Shown here: piece after piece, positions 16,918 through 27,169 of the stretch
Numbering within the stretch: the first letter of the stretch is position 1
Layout of the letters: each line of letters begins with the position of its first letter
Source of the DNA: Methylophaga thiooxydans DMS010
GTDB lineage: Bacteria; Pseudomonadota; Gammaproteobacteria; Nitrosococcales; Methylophagaceae
DNA length: 64,000 bases
Assembly: GCF_000156355.1 (NCBI RefSeq)
Contig: NZ_GG657899.1
Span: 361,910 to 425,909, forward strand
Reading direction: 5' to 3'
The notes under the pieces: model-generated
What the model saw: only the letters and a program-made list of their open reading frames with translations
What the model was told of the DNA's origin: nothing
The model's database searches: none
Translations under genes and position numbers: made by a program

Positions 16918-18078
16918 TTACTCCCAATCGTAAACCAAGTTCATTTGATAGCTTGTATCGGTTTTTTCTGCATCAGGTGCTGGCATGCTGTTGTACTGAC
17001 TGCGAACACTGGCACGGAGTTTCCAGTTATCCTGAGCTAAAGGCATTTCACCACCAAAGTTGGTCACAACCAGATAGTTTTTACCCGGGCTGCTGAATGA
17101 TGGGTAGTAAGTAAAATCGTGGAACAGTTTTAGGTGGCTATTCATGCGATATTTCACATCGTAGCCGAGTACACCCGTTGGGTCTTTTTCTGTTGAGCCA
17201 TCAGAGTAACTTTCAAAACGGTAACCGACACCGGCGAAGCCTTTAAACTTAAGGTCATCTTCGCGAATGAAGAAACGACCCAAGCTGGCGGTTGCGATGG
17301 CACGAAGATCAAGTTCTTCAAAATCATCAATCTCAAAATCAGCTGTACCACGAGCAAACCACATTTCAGTGATATCTCTTTCCAGTGCTACACCCGCCAA
17401 CTTTTCATTGACGGTTTGTTCACCGTCTTCTTTTTGATAGTTGACTTCAAGGTACATATCCATGCGTTCCATGTCTGTTTCACGGTGTAGTTCACCGCGA
17501 CCCTGGGCGCCGAAGCGTTTGGTATTGCCACTGGCACCCGCGACACCAAAGGCAAGGCTGCCACTCCATGGGTCACGTAACTTGTCGCGTTCCAATCTGA
17601 TGGCCGCCAGGGCTTGGTCATAATCTGCTTTAAGGGCTTCTTTTTCTTGCTCGTTTGAGACTTTTATATCGTCGATTTGCTGTTGATATTCTTGTTCAAC
17701 TGCCGCAACCTGTGGCTTGTGCGCATCGGTTGCCCAGACGCTTCTGATGTTAGCTGGATCGACGTTTACAGTACCAAATGCTGTATTGGTCAGAGTGTGT
17801 TGACCGTTGGCATTAACACTCAATTGACCCACAATTCGATCCCGGCTGTTTAATTCAATCAGGAACTTCTCATCCGTTGTCAGTTTGCTAACACGGCTGT
17901 AATCGATGGTGACATCATCTGCAAATGCCGTATTGATAACGAGCTGACCATTTGCGACCTCTTTCAGTGTGCCTTTGAGCAAACTGCCATCGTCCAGAAC
18001 CACCTGATCGGCCATTATGGAAGTGGTGAAAGTGCTTGAAATTAATAAAAAAAGCGTCCTCAAGCTGGGCTTGTTCAT
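16918..18078 (-). CDS. DUF481 outer-membrane barrel protein
   Basis: The 386-residue protein has a signal peptide (cleaved near IMA-DQ). A small beta domain follows with repeated D-G/R-x-x-x-G-x-L patterns (VVLDDGSLLKGTLKEV, LNSRDRIVGQLSV). Next come a coiled-coil linker (about residues 125-165) and a DUF481 barrel starting at DPWSGSLAFGVAGASGNTKR and ending in an aromatic C-terminus (LVYDWE). Family members are salt-induced outer-membrane proteins of unknown transport role. It is monocistronic. Confidence 0.9.
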   Translation of the reverse strand: MNKPSLRTLFLLISSTFTTSIMADQVVLDDGSLLKGTLKEVANGQLVINTAFADDVTIDYSRVSKLTTDEKFLIELNSRDRIVGQLSVNANGQHTLTNTAFGTVNVDPANIRSVWATDAHKPQVAAVEQEYQQQIDDIKVSNEQEKEALKADYDQALAAIRLERDKLRDPWSGSLAFGVAGASGNTKRFGAQGRGELHRETDMERMDMYLEVNYQKEDGEQTVNEKLAGVALERDITEMWFARGTADFEIDDFEELDLRAIATASLGRFFIREDDLKFKGFAGVGYRFESYSDGSTEKDPTGVLGYDVKYRMNSHLKLFHDFTYYPSFSSPGKNYLVVTNFGGEMPLAQDNWKLRASVRSQYNSMPAPDAEKTDTSYQMNLVYDWE

Positions 18079-18259
18079 AGAGTCTCCGAGAATGATTTTG
18101 AGATTGATTGCGCGCTACATAAAGTAACACAAGCGTTTAGCTATTAAAAAATAACGTTAGCAACACGGTTTACGTCAATCTGAAACGTGAATAGTTTCAT
18201 TACACTCAAAAGCCTTATCAGCTAGAATGACATGCTAGTTTTTTCTCCAAGGATGGATA

Positions 18260-19771
18260 ATGACGCTTGCAACAATACATAGCCGGGCCATGACCGGTGT
18301 TGAAGCTCAGGCCGTCACCGTTGAAGTTCACCTCTCCAATGGCTTGCCGAGTTTATCAATAGTAGGTATGGCAGAAACTGCTGTTAAAGAGAGTAAGGAT
18401 AGAGTGCGATCGGCATTACTCAACTCGCACTTTACGTTTCCGCAACAACGTATCACGATAAATTTGGCGCCTGCTGACTTACCCAAAGAAGGAGGACGTT
18501 TCGACTTACCTATTGCATTGGGTATTTTGGCTGCATCCGGACAGCTTCCGCTGTCTGCTTTGAGTGATAAAGAGTTTATCGGTGAGCTTAGTTTAACCGG
18601 CGAATGTCGGCCGGTACGGGGCGTTTTGCCAACCGCTCTGGCGGCTGGCAAAGACAAGAAAATATTGATTCTTCCTGCCGATAACGCCGCTGAAGCATCC
18701 TTAATTGAACAGGCTGAGAGCTTTGGTGCAGATAGCCTGCTTGCAGTGTGCTCACATTTGCATGGGCAGGTACGATTAACTGGGTTGATAGCCGAGCAAA
18801 AAGACTATCAGCCTGACTACCCAGATTTGATTGACGTGCGTGGTCAAGGCCACGCACGGCGAGCATTGGAAATTGCAGCGGCGGGTAATCACAGTTTGTT
18901 ATTGTCTGGTCCGCCGGGCACAGGTAAAACCATGTTGGCCAGTCGCTTGCCTGGCATTCTCGCTGAAATGACGGAACAAGAAGCTGTCGAGGCTGCGACG
19001 ATACATTCGGTGGCATCCAAAGGCTTTGATGTAGCGCAGTGGCAACAGCGTCCTTTTCGGGCGCCACACCATACCGCTTCGGCGGTAGCTTTAGTCGGGG
19101 GAGGCAGTCAACCGCGTCCCGGCGAAATCTCACTTGCGCATCATGGGGTGCTATTTCTGGATGAATTGCCCGAATTTGACCGACGGGTGTTGGAAGTACT
19201 GCGTGAACCGATAGAATCTGGCAAGATCACCGTTTCTCGCGCTGCGAATCAGGCGGAATTTCCCGCACAGTTTCAACTGGTGGCGGCGATGAATCCTTGC
19301 CCTTGCGGATATCTAGGTGAATCGCGATGCCATTGTACGGAAGAACAAGTGCGTCGTTATCGTGGCAAAGTATCGGGGCCATTGATGGACCGAATCGATA
19401 TGCTGGTGGAAGTGCCGCCAGTAGATAAAACTCTGCTACGCGGCTCAAGCCTTGATAGCAGTGCTGAAACATCAGAGCAGGTTCGCAGCCGTGTGGTTCG
19501 TGCACGCAATAAGCAAATTGCGCGGCAAGGCAAAGCGAATAATGTATTGCAACACAAAGAAATAGAGGTTTATTGTTCCTTGAAAGACAGTGATTATCAG
19601 TTGCTAGAAAAGGCGATAACCCGCCTTGGCCTGTCTGCACGGGCGTATCATCGGATTCTTAAAGTCGCTCGCACCATTGCCGACTTGGCGGGCAGTCGTG
19701 ATATCAGGACTGAACATCTTAGTGAAGCAATTGGTTACCGACGTATGGATCAAAAAGGACTGACCTACTAA
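18260..19771 (+). CDS. comM: ComM/YifB family Mg-chelatase-like AAA+ ATPase
   Basis: The 503-residue protein has the N-terminal ChlI domain (TIHSRAMTGVEAQAVTVEVH), Walker A GPPGTGKTM, Walker B VLFLDELPEF, a Zn-binding-like CPCGYLG..CHC block and the C-terminal Mg_chelatase_C domain. ComM is a hexameric helicase that extends branch migration during natural transformation. The gene is intact here. A decayed copy of its 3' end follows beyond an inserted adhesin gene. comM is a known island insertion target in other bacteria. Confidence 0.96.
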   Translation: MTLATIHSRAMTGVEAQAVTVEVHLSNGLPSLSIVGMAETAVKESKDRVRSALLNSHFTFPQQRITINLAPADLPKEGGRFDLPIALGILAASGQLPLSALSDKEFIGELSLTGECRPVRGVLPTALAAGKDKKILILPADNAAEASLIEQAESFGADSLLAVCSHLHGQVRLTGLIAEQKDYQPDYPDLIDVRGQGHARRALEIAAAGNHSLLLSGPPGTGKTMLASRLPGILAEMTEQEAVEAATIHSVASKGFDVAQWQQRPFRAPHHTASAVALVGGGSQPRPGEISLAHHGVLFLDELPEFDRRVLEVLREPIESGKITVSRAANQAEFPAQFQLVAAMNPCPCGYLGESRCHCTEEQVRRYRGKVSGPLMDRIDMLVEVPPVDKTLLRGSSLDSSAETSEQVRSRVVRARNKQIARQGKANNVLQHKEIEVYCSLKDSDYQLLEKAITRLGLSARAYHRILKVARTIADLAGSRDIRTEHLSEAIGYRRMDQKGLTY

Positions 19772-19822
19772 GACAAGGCCTGACTAATGGCGTGTTACTG
19801 TCCAGCAACGACGTTAGTTAGC

Positions 19823-21463
19823 TTATGGTGGGCAGTAACTATTTCCATTGGTTTCAATTGATCCTGTAATGGTAAAGGTGCTCACGCTGTAACAGCGGGC
19901 GATATTGGCTGTATTGCCCGTGCCTGATAGATTATTGATCGTCACACCGCCAGCAAAAAAGTAAGTATTTTGGTTAATATCTGAAGTAGTTCCTCGTAAA
20001 ACCATGGTGTTATTCGAAAAGTCGATATTGGAGTTAGTACCAATAAAACTTACGACCTGACCACCACTTCCATTGGCGACGATGTCGAAATTGTTGTTAT
20101 GTATGGTGACATTATGGGAGTCTTCAATCTGTAAACCATTCGCCGTAGCGCTACTCGTGCTTCTGAATGTATTATTCAGAATTTGGACATTTTGTTTCCC
20201 CTCAATTTTGGCTATCGACATTGAACTTGCTCGATTAATATATGCCTTAACCCCGATAAGGCTGCTGTTATCCGCCATATTAAAGAAACGTCTGGCGCCA
20301 CCTGCACCGCCATTACTACCTTCGCCCATAATACTTGCCGATGGCGTGGCAATCGTTACTGCTCTACCAGAAGGGGTTTTAACGTTAAGATGCGCTGACC
20401 CCAAAATGGTCTGACCATTCTGTAGAGTCGAGACATCATCGATATTCGTATAATGGCCATTTAATATGACGGTTGAGTTGGTTCCTGCGGCATTGATGGC
20501 GGCTACAAAATCAGTACTATTGGTGATGCTGCTGCTATCTAGCAGTGTAATAGCGTCGCCATCGGCTGTTTCAGTAATTTTTTCTGCCGAGCCATAGCTC
20601 CCGCTTTGGCTTACAATATCGACGTCGCGAACAATAGGGTCGGTCATGCGTTGTTCCATTGGCGTCAGGCGGCGGCCAGCTTTAGCTTTCGACCCACCTA
20701 ATGGAATGCTTAGTCGTAATACGGCGAAGCTTTGGCTGCCACGGGGATCGTCATGCTGATATTCCAGCCCCAGTGACAGACGCGAACTTCTCGATAAAAA
20801 AGGTAATTCATTGAATTTCATTTCCAACCGAGCACGTGGACCCTGAATGGTATCGGCCTTGCTATCGGTAAAGCGATAACCACCAGCGTAGATACGCAGT
20901 TGCTTATCAGCTTCCGGGGAGAATACAGGGATCCGCCAACCGACCTCAGCATCGTAGCCGCGCATGGAGCGTTCCTCCCCGGCGCGATAAGTGATCGTAG
21001 TGCCAGAAAAGTCCACAGTGTCAAGACTATCTTCAGCGTAGCTGGATTCACCAACTGGAATATAAGTATTAGCACGCAAATCCCAGTTGAGCGACAGTGC
21101 TTCTACCCCCAAGGTTACTTGGTTGAAAAAATTATCATAGGGACTTTTACGACGATCAAAATAGCCATAACCACCGAGGTTCCAGCCATTGTCGAGCATG
21201 TGTCTGAGCGCGAGGCCAATATTGCCTTCATAACTATCATCGTTATCCAGACGACCACGGATATTGGCAAACAGCAGACTATCGTTGTTTTGCCATAAAG
21301 GGATGAGCAGATCGGCTTCAGCGATGCTACGGTCATTTCCAAGCTTGCCTTCAAAGTCAATGCGTGGATTCCACTTATTCGTTGATGCGGTGGTATCAGC
21401 CGAAGAGGCTGCGGCAGTCGCTGTACTTGCGAGCAGTGCGAGGGTGATCAGTGTTTTCTTCAT
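19823..21463 (-). CDS. inverse autotransporter (intimin/invasin-like) with a beta-helix passenger
   Basis: The ATG at 21463 gives 546 residues with the signal MKKTLITLALLASTATAAASSA. Residues about 30-255 match the inverse-autotransporter barrel (FANIRGRLDNDDSYEGNIGLALRHM, GGYGYFDRRKSPYDNFFNQVTLG, SFAVLRLSIPLGG). From about 330 a right-handed parallel beta-helix of Asn-rich turns follows (VQILNNTFRS, VTIHNNNFDI, IDFSNNTMVL), ending in a Cys pair. The barrel would sit in the outer membrane with the helix outside. It lies between two comM 3' ends. Confidence 0.85.
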   Translation of the reverse strand: MKKTLITLALLASTATAAASSADTTASTNKWNPRIDFEGKLGNDRSIAEADLLIPLWQNNDSLLFANIRGRLDNDDSYEGNIGLALRHMLDNGWNLGGYGYFDRRKSPYDNFFNQVTLGVEALSLNWDLRANTYIPVGESSYAEDSLDTVDFSGTTITYRAGEERSMRGYDAEVGWRIPVFSPEADKQLRIYAGGYRFTDSKADTIQGPRARLEMKFNELPFLSRSSRLSLGLEYQHDDPRGSQSFAVLRLSIPLGGSKAKAGRRLTPMEQRMTDPIVRDVDIVSQSGSYGSAEKITETADGDAITLLDSSSITNSTDFVAAINAAGTNSTVILNGHYTNIDDVSTLQNGQTILGSAHLNVKTPSGRAVTIATPSASIMGEGSNGGAGGARRFFNMADNSSLIGVKAYINRASSMSIAKIEGKQNVQILNNTFRSTSSATANGLQIEDSHNVTIHNNNFDIVANGSGGQVVSFIGTNSNIDFSNNTMVLRGTTSDINQNTYFFAGGVTINNLSGTGNTANIARCYSVSTFTITGSIETNGNSYCPP

Positions 21464-21614
21464 CCTATGTCCTTGTATTTCAGAAGCTACAGAGAAAAAC
21501 GTTAATTCTGTGGCTGCTGGCTCCCTGCCATGATCTGTGGATAATAAAAACAAAGCCTATCAGCTCTTAGATAAATTTTGAACCGAACCAGAAGGGCGCT
21601 CTTCAACAAGGTAA

Positions 21615-22162
21615 ATGGATATCGATACGTGCAGGATGTTTGCCATCGATTGGATGGGGGGTAACAATGACTACGATAAGCCACAACTTGCGCATAATAC
21701 GATGTTACTTCTGGGTGAGTTGCTCGAATTTGACTTAGGCGAATTGGAAGTGCTGCGCGAACCGATAGAATCTGGCAAGATCACTATTTTTCGCGCTATG
21801 AATCAGACAGAGCTTGTCGCACAGTTTCAACTGGTAAAGGCGATGAACTCTTACCATAGTTGTGTAGCTGAGGCACCATGTTGGTTGCCATTGATTTGTT
21901 AGCACCTTTAATGAGCAAATTGGCTGACAAGACGAACATGTACTACAACATAAAGAAAAGAGAGGTTTATTTTTCCTTGAAAGACAGTGATTATCAGTTG
22001 CTAGAAAAGGCGACAACCCGCCTTGGCCTGTCTGCACGGGCGTATCATCGGATTCTTAAAGTCGCTCGCACCATCGCCGACTTGGCGGGGAGTCGTGACA
22101 TTCTTACTGAACATCTCAGTGAGGCAATTGGGTATCGACGTATGGACAAAAAAGGCCTGTGA
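21615..22162 (+). pseudogene. decayed duplicate of the comM 3' end
   Basis: Two frames carry comM-like sequence. The first has GELEVLREPIESGKIT..FRAMNQTEL..QFQLVKAMN. The second has [20 protein letters not shown] and continues to [11 protein letters not shown]. About 75 codons in the middle are missing and the frame is broken. Identity is weak on the left but very high on the right: around 100 bases from about 21975 differ from intact comM by a single base. The last stop overlaps the GTG start of rep. Confidence 0.9.
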
Positions 22163-24183
22163 ATGATCTAAATCCAGAGCAGCGGGAAGCTGTGCGTCAT
22201 ATTGATGGACCTTTATTAGTACTTGCTGGTGCAGGCAGTGGTAAAACGCGTGTTATCACCCGTAAAATTGCTTACCTGATAGAGCAGTGCGGTATTAATG
22301 CCCGTAATATTGCTGCGGTGACCTTTACCAACAAAGCGGCACGTGAAATGAAAAGCCGGGTATCAGAGTTGATGGCGACCCGCGAAAATGCCTCTGCACG
22401 GGGTTTGATGGTATCGACGTTTCACACTTTGGGTTTGAATATTCTGCGTCGTGAATATAAGCACCTTGGATTTCGCAGTGGTTTTTCGATTTTTGATGCA
22501 CAAGACAGCTTGGCTGTATTGCGTGATCTGATGGGGCGTGACTTTGCCGCTGACAGTGAACATGCAGAACAGGTGCAGTGGCAAATTTCTGAATGGAAAA
22601 ACCAGCTTATCTTGCCTGATAAGGCAATGCAGATTGCCGAAGCAGGGACACAGATGTCTGCTGCCAAAGTTTACCCTCGTTATGTTGAGGCCCTTAAAGC
22701 CTATAATGCGGTCGACTTTGATGACTTGATATTAAAACCGGTGATCTTGTTTCGTGAGCACCGTGAAGTGTTGCAAAAGTGGCAAGCGCGTATTCATTAC
22801 CTGCTGGTGGACGAATATCAGGATACCAACGGTTGTCAGTATGAGCTGGTCAAACAGCTGGTCGGTATTCGTGAAGCCTTCACGGTGGTCGGCGACGACG
22901 ATCAGTCGGTTTATTCCTGGCGCGGCGCGCGACCTGAAAATCTGGCGCAGTTACAAACGGATTATCCTCGATTGAAGTTGATTAAACTGGAGCAGAACTA
23001 TCGTTCAATGGGACGCATTCTTCGTGTTGCCAATACGCTTATCAGAAATAATCCGCATGTGTTTGAAAAGCAACTTTGGAGTGCGATGGGAGAGGGCGAT
23101 CCAATCCGAGTGATTGGCTGTCGTGATGACGACCATGAGTCTGAAAAAGTTGTCTCCGAGCTTTTGTATCACAAGCTAAAACATCAGGCGAGTTTTAAAG
23201 ATTATGCGATTTTGTATCGCAGTAATCACCAATCACGACCGATTGAAAGGGTCTTGCGAGAGCATAATGTGCCGTACTTCCTCACCGGTGGCACCTCGTT
23301 TTTCTCGCGTATCGAAGTGAAAGACATAATGGCTTATCTGCGCCTGCTGGCTAATCAAGATGATGATAATGCGTTTTTGCGTGTTATCAACACACCGCGA
23401 CGTGGCATAGGCTCCACGACTTTGCAGACATTGGGTAATTATGCGACTGAACGTCAAACCAGTCTGTTTGGTGCTTGTTTTGAGTTTGGTTTGGCAGAGC
23501 AATTATCAGCAAAAGCGATGCTGAATTTAGAACATTTTGCTAACTGGCTGGTGGATATTGCTGATCGTGCGAAACGCGGCGACTTGATGAGTGCAATTCG
23601 GGATTTGATTGAGGAAACTGAATACCGCGGCTGGCTGGAAGAAACCAGTGGTGATCCAAACAAAGCAGAACGCCGGATGGATAATGTGTTGGAACTGCTC
23701 AGTTGGATTGAACGCATCATCGAAAATGATACCGAACAAAAAAGTATTGGCGACATTGCCGCGCGATTGACTCTGATGGATATTCTGGACCGACAGGAAG
23801 ATGAAAATCAGGCCGATGCAGTGCATTTAATGACCTTACATGCGGCGAAAGGACTAGAGTTTCCACACGTATTTATGATCGGAATGGAAGAAGAGATTCT
23901 GCCGCACCGCAACAGTATTGAAGAAGACTCTATTGAAGAAGAACGTCGATTGACCTATGTAGGAATAACAAGGGCACAGCGTAGTTTGGTGATGACGATG
24001 GCCAATACCCGTAAACGCTATGGTGAGAAAATGGACTGTGAAGAGAGCCGTTTCTTACGTGAACTCCCATCCGAAGATTTGATTTGGATGTCGGAAAAAA
24101 CTCAGGCTGATCCGGAAGAGCGAAAAGAGCGGGGCAAAGCGCATTTGTCTAATATTCGTGGCATGCTTAAAGCGGGTACTTGA
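22159..24183 (+). CDS. rep: ATP-dependent DNA helicase Rep
   Basis: The 674-residue superfamily 1A helicase has the Q motif LNPEQREAV, Walker A AGAGSGKT, motif Ia [11 protein letters not shown], Walker [31 protein letters not shown] and motif [14 protein letters not shown]. Length and motifs favour Rep over UvrD (about 720). Rep unwinds 3' to 5' and clears replication forks. It starts with GTG at 22159 behind AAAAAAGG, overlapping the comM relic stop. Confidence 0.93.
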   Translation: MNDLNPEQREAVRHIDGPLLVLAGAGSGKTRVITRKIAYLIEQCGINARNIAAVTFTNKAAREMKSRVSELMATRENASARGLMVSTFHTLGLNILRREYKHLGFRSGFSIFDAQDSLAVLRDLMGRDFAADSEHAEQVQWQISEWKNQLILPDKAMQIAEAGTQMSAAKVYPRYVEALKAYNAVDFDDLILKPVILFREHREVLQKWQARIHYLLVDEYQDTNGCQYELVKQLVGIREAFTVVGDDDQSVYSWRGARPENLAQLQTDYPRLKLIKLEQNYRSMGRILRVANTLIRNNPHVFEKQLWSAMGEGDPIRVIGCRDDDHESEKVVSELLYHKLKHQASFKDYAILYRSNHQSRPIERVLREHNVPYFLTGGTSFFSRIEVKDIMAYLRLLANQDDDNAFLRVINTPRRGIGSTTLQTLGNYATERQTSLFGACFEFGLAEQLSAKAMLNLEHFANWLVDIADRAKRGDLMSAIRDLIEETEYRGWLEETSGDPNKAERRMDNVLELLSWIERIIENDTEQKSIGDIAARLTLMDILDRQEDENQADAVHLMTLHAAKGLEFPHVFMIGMEEEILPHRNSIEEDSIEEERRLTYVGITRAQRSLVMTMANTRKRYGEKMDCEESRFLRELPSEDLIWMSEKTQADPEERKERGKAHLSNIRGMLKAGT

Positions 24184-24289
24184 GGCATGGTGCGATGTCC
24201 AGAAGAAAAATGGTAATTATTTTCATGCAGCAAGACACCCTTTAGCTGGGGTAAATGCTTCACGACAAGGTTTAAAAAGAGAAAATATC

Positions 24290-24862
24290 ATGAATAAGAT
24301 TTTCCCCCTGTTGATGCTGGCATTGCCAGTTGTGGCAAATGCCCATGCAGTGATTGAGCAGAAAGACGCCGAAAGCGGCAGTTTCTATAAAGGTGTGATA
24401 TCGATAAGTCATGGTTGTGATGGCTCAGCGACGACCAAAGTGACGATAGATATCCCTTACGGTGTGCGAGATGCCAAGCCAATGCCTAAACCTGGCTGGA
24501 AATTGGATGTTGTCCGCTCAGAACTGACGAAGCCGTATTTATCCAATCATAAAACTGTGACTGAGGATGTCACCCAAATCAGTTGGTATGGCAATACGCT
24601 AGAAAGTGATCACTTTGATGAATTCATTTTTCGTGGTCAGATTGGTGTTGGCACAGGTACTCGACTTTACTTTCCAGTCAAACAGGAGTGCGTGGTGGGT
24701 GAGCGTCACTGGAATCAAACACCTGATAGCAAACCGTCACCTCATCAGCAGCATGGCGAACACGCCGGCCATAACGGGCACACCGGACATGGCGGTTCTA
24801 AACTTGAGTACCCTGCACCGGTAGTTCGAGTTATTGATGGTACGGGTGGCCATCATCACTAA
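24290..24862 (+). CDS. YcnI-like DUF1775 copper-binding protein
   Basis: The 190-residue preprotein starts at ATG 24290 and is cleaved at ANA-HAV, so the mature protein begins with histidine. YcnI/DUF1775 proteins use an N-terminal His with Glu and Trp ligands (monohistidine brace) to bind copper; an EQK and several tryptophans such as PGWKLDV are present. Unusually, the C-terminus is very His-rich (HQQHGEHAGHNGHTGHGG and a final HHH). A TonB receptor follows, so metal uptake or handling is likely. Confidence 0.87.
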   Translation: MNKIFPLLMLALPVVANAHAVIEQKDAESGSFYKGVISISHGCDGSATTKVTIDIPYGVRDAKPMPKPGWKLDVVRSELTKPYLSNHKTVTEDVTQISWYGNTLESDHFDEFIFRGQIGVGTGTRLYFPVKQECVVGERHWNQTPDSKPSPHQQHGEHAGHNGHTGHGGSKLEYPAPVVRVIDGTGGHHH

Positions 24863-25012
24863 ATATGACCGTTAATAGTAGGTATTTGTACTAGTTTTGA
24901 GGGATTTCACCTAGCCTGTGTGAAATGCCCTATTTTTATCAATTCAGACCTCTTTAGACTTCCAGCTTAAATGCATTAAGCAAATAATTCATTACAAAAA
25001 CTGGAAGAGAGT

Positions 25013-27100
25013 ATGAGCGATAATAATTTAAAAACACCCCTGAAAACGCTGGTTTTAGCTTGCCTTTCAGTGAGCGTCAGTAATGCGTATGCAGAACACG
25101 GTACGCTCGAATTACAACAACTTGAGGTAATAGGCAGCAGTATTGCACCGGGTAATGTGGGACTGGAAGCCGAAAAGCAGGAAATTCGTCAGACACCGGG
25201 TGGTGTCAGCCTGATTGATATTGATGCTCTTACCGAAGGGCAAGTCTCCAGCCTTGAAGATGCCTTTCGTTATGTTCCGGGCGTTTGGGCGGCTAGCCCG
25301 ACGGGGACTGACAGTATTTTTCTGTCCAGCCGTGGTTCGAATCTGGATGCGACAGGCTACGACACCAATGGTGTCAAACTTTTGCAGGATGGCCTACCTG
25401 TCACGGCAGCTGATGGTAATAACCATAATCGTTTTATCGACCCGCTGAGTGCTAAATATGCGGTTTTTGCACGTGGCGCTAATGCCATGAAATATGGTGC
25501 CAGTACTTTGGGCGGCGCAGTTAACTTTATTTCCCAGACTGCCTACGACGTATCACCATTGAGTTTATCAGTGTCTGGTGGCAGCCACGGTGAGCGCTTG
25601 ACTCGAATGACTGCCGCTAAGGTGTTTGGCGAAAACGTTGATGGGCTGGTGACGATTGAAAATAAACAATGGGATGGTTATCGCGATCACTCAAAACACT
25701 CGCGTACAGGTATTTATGCCAATGGTGGTTTGCGTCTGAGTGAGAATATTTCCACCCGTTTTTACTTCACCAAGCTAAATAGTGATGAAGAACTGGCTGG
25801 TAGCTTAAGTCGTGCTCAAGTACGTGACGATCGGGATCAGGCTGGCACTAATAATGGCAGGGATGCGGGACACTTCCAGTTAGATGTTGATAGCTGGCGT
25901 CTGGCCAATAAAACCATTTGGGATATTGATAACAATCGTCGTTTCGAGTTCGGCGTTTCCTATGAAGAGCAAGAGTTGTTTCATCCCATTGTCGCTGGTC
26001 AGTTTTTCAGTCTGTTAATTGATAACCGTCAGCGCAATTTGGGTACCATGGCTCGCTATCATCACAAAGTCGGTAATCACGACTGGCTGATTGGTATGAA
26101 CTATGGTGTTACCTGGGTTGATGGCGGAAACTACTTCCAGTCAGGCGGGGCTAAAGCCAACAAACAACAGGTGAATGATAATGATGCTGACACCTTGGAA
26201 CTGGTGGTGCTAGATCGTTGGCAGTTTGCCGATGACTGGACGTTTATAGCCGGAGCTCAAGCTGTTAAAGCTAACCGTGAAGTACGGGCAACGTCTTATT
26301 CCTCGGGTGCTGTTACGCAAGCTGAAGATGATTACAATAGCATTAACCCACGTCTGGGCATGATTTATCAATTGAATCAGAATACCAGCTTGTATACCAA
26401 TGTAAGTCGTTTGTATGAACCGCCAACAACATATCAACTTGAAGATGGTGTGGATACGCTGGATGCTATGGAAGGCGAAGTGCTTGAAGTCGGGTCAAGA
26501 GGACATATGCAAATGGGCAATCACAGCCAGTGGGGCTGGGATATTTCGGCTTATTATGCGCAACTGGATAATGAAATTCTTTCTGTGGAAGACCCTGCAG
26601 CACCTGGCAATTTCATTACCAGTAATGCAGAGGATACGATTCATACAGGTATTGAGGCATTACTAAGCGCGGATATTGCTTTGAGTGAAAACCTTCACCA
26701 TCGTGTGACACCATTGGTAAGCCTGAGTTGGAATCGTTTCCGTTTTGATGATGACGACTCACTCGGTGATAACACCTTGCCGGGCGCACCTAAGTTTACA
26801 ATGAAAGGCGAAGTCCTCTATCGACATACTAACGGTTTCTATTTTGGTCCTACCGTAGACTATGTTTCTGAACGATATGCAGACTTTGTAAACAGCTACG
26901 AGGTGAACTCATACACATTGTTTGGCTTGAAGAGTGGCTGGTCAAATCAGAACTTCAAGGTGTTTGCCGAAGTGCGTAATCTGTTTGAGCGTGACTATAT
27001 CGCCAGTCATAGCGTGCGTGCTGTCGCTGCCGAAACAGATGCCATTCTTAGCCCGGGAGCACCCTTGTCGGCTTATGTCGGTATCGAATATAAGCTCTAA
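25013..27100 (+). CDS. TonB-dependent outer-membrane receptor
   Basis: The 695-residue protein has a signal peptide ending near NAYAEH. The plug domain contains IRQTPGGVSLIDIDAL, SLEDAFRYVPGVW and LGGAVNFIS, and a 22-strand barrel ends GAPLSAYVGIEYKL with the C-terminal hydrophobic signature. It resembles FecA-type receptors in the plug, but the ligand cannot be read from sequence. The position behind a His-rich YcnI-like protein makes copper or a metal chelate a reasonable guess. Confidence 0.9.
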   Translation: MSDNNLKTPLKTLVLACLSVSVSNAYAEHGTLELQQLEVIGSSIAPGNVGLEAEKQEIRQTPGGVSLIDIDALTEGQVSSLEDAFRYVPGVWAASPTGTDSIFLSSRGSNLDATGYDTNGVKLLQDGLPVTAADGNNHNRFIDPLSAKYAVFARGANAMKYGASTLGGAVNFISQTAYDVSPLSLSVSGGSHGERLTRMTAAKVFGENVDGLVTIENKQWDGYRDHSKHSRTGIYANGGLRLSENISTRFYFTKLNSDEELAGSLSRAQVRDDRDQAGTNNGRDAGHFQLDVDSWRLANKTIWDIDNNRRFEFGVSYEEQELFHPIVAGQFFSLLIDNRQRNLGTMARYHHKVGNHDWLIGMNYGVTWVDGGNYFQSGGAKANKQQVNDNDADTLELVVLDRWQFADDWTFIAGAQAVKANREVRATSYSSGAVTQAEDDYNSINPRLGMIYQLNQNTSLYTNVSRLYEPPTTYQLEDGVDTLDAMEGEVLEVGSRGHMQMGNHSQWGWDISAYYAQLDNEILSVEDPAAPGNFITSNAEDTIHTGIEALLSADIALSENLHHRVTPLVSLSWNRFRFDDDDSLGDNTLPGAPKFTMKGEVLYRHTNGFYFGPTVDYVSERYADFVNSYEVNSYTLFGLKSGWSNQNFKVFAEVRNLFERDYIASHSVRAVAAETDAILSPGAPLSAYVGIEYKL

Positions 27101-27121
27101 ACAACGCTCAGTTGAAAACCA

Positions 27122-27154
27122 AAAAAAAGCCGCTATTTCGTTAGCGGCTTTTTT
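27122..27154 (+). terminator. bidirectional terminator after the TonB receptor
   Basis: An A run and AGCCGCTA pair with TAGCGGCT and a T run around the loop TTTCGT. It separates the receptor gene from the converging cytochrome b561 gene. Confidence 0.92.
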
Positions 27155-27169
27155 GTTTCAAGTCCCTGA

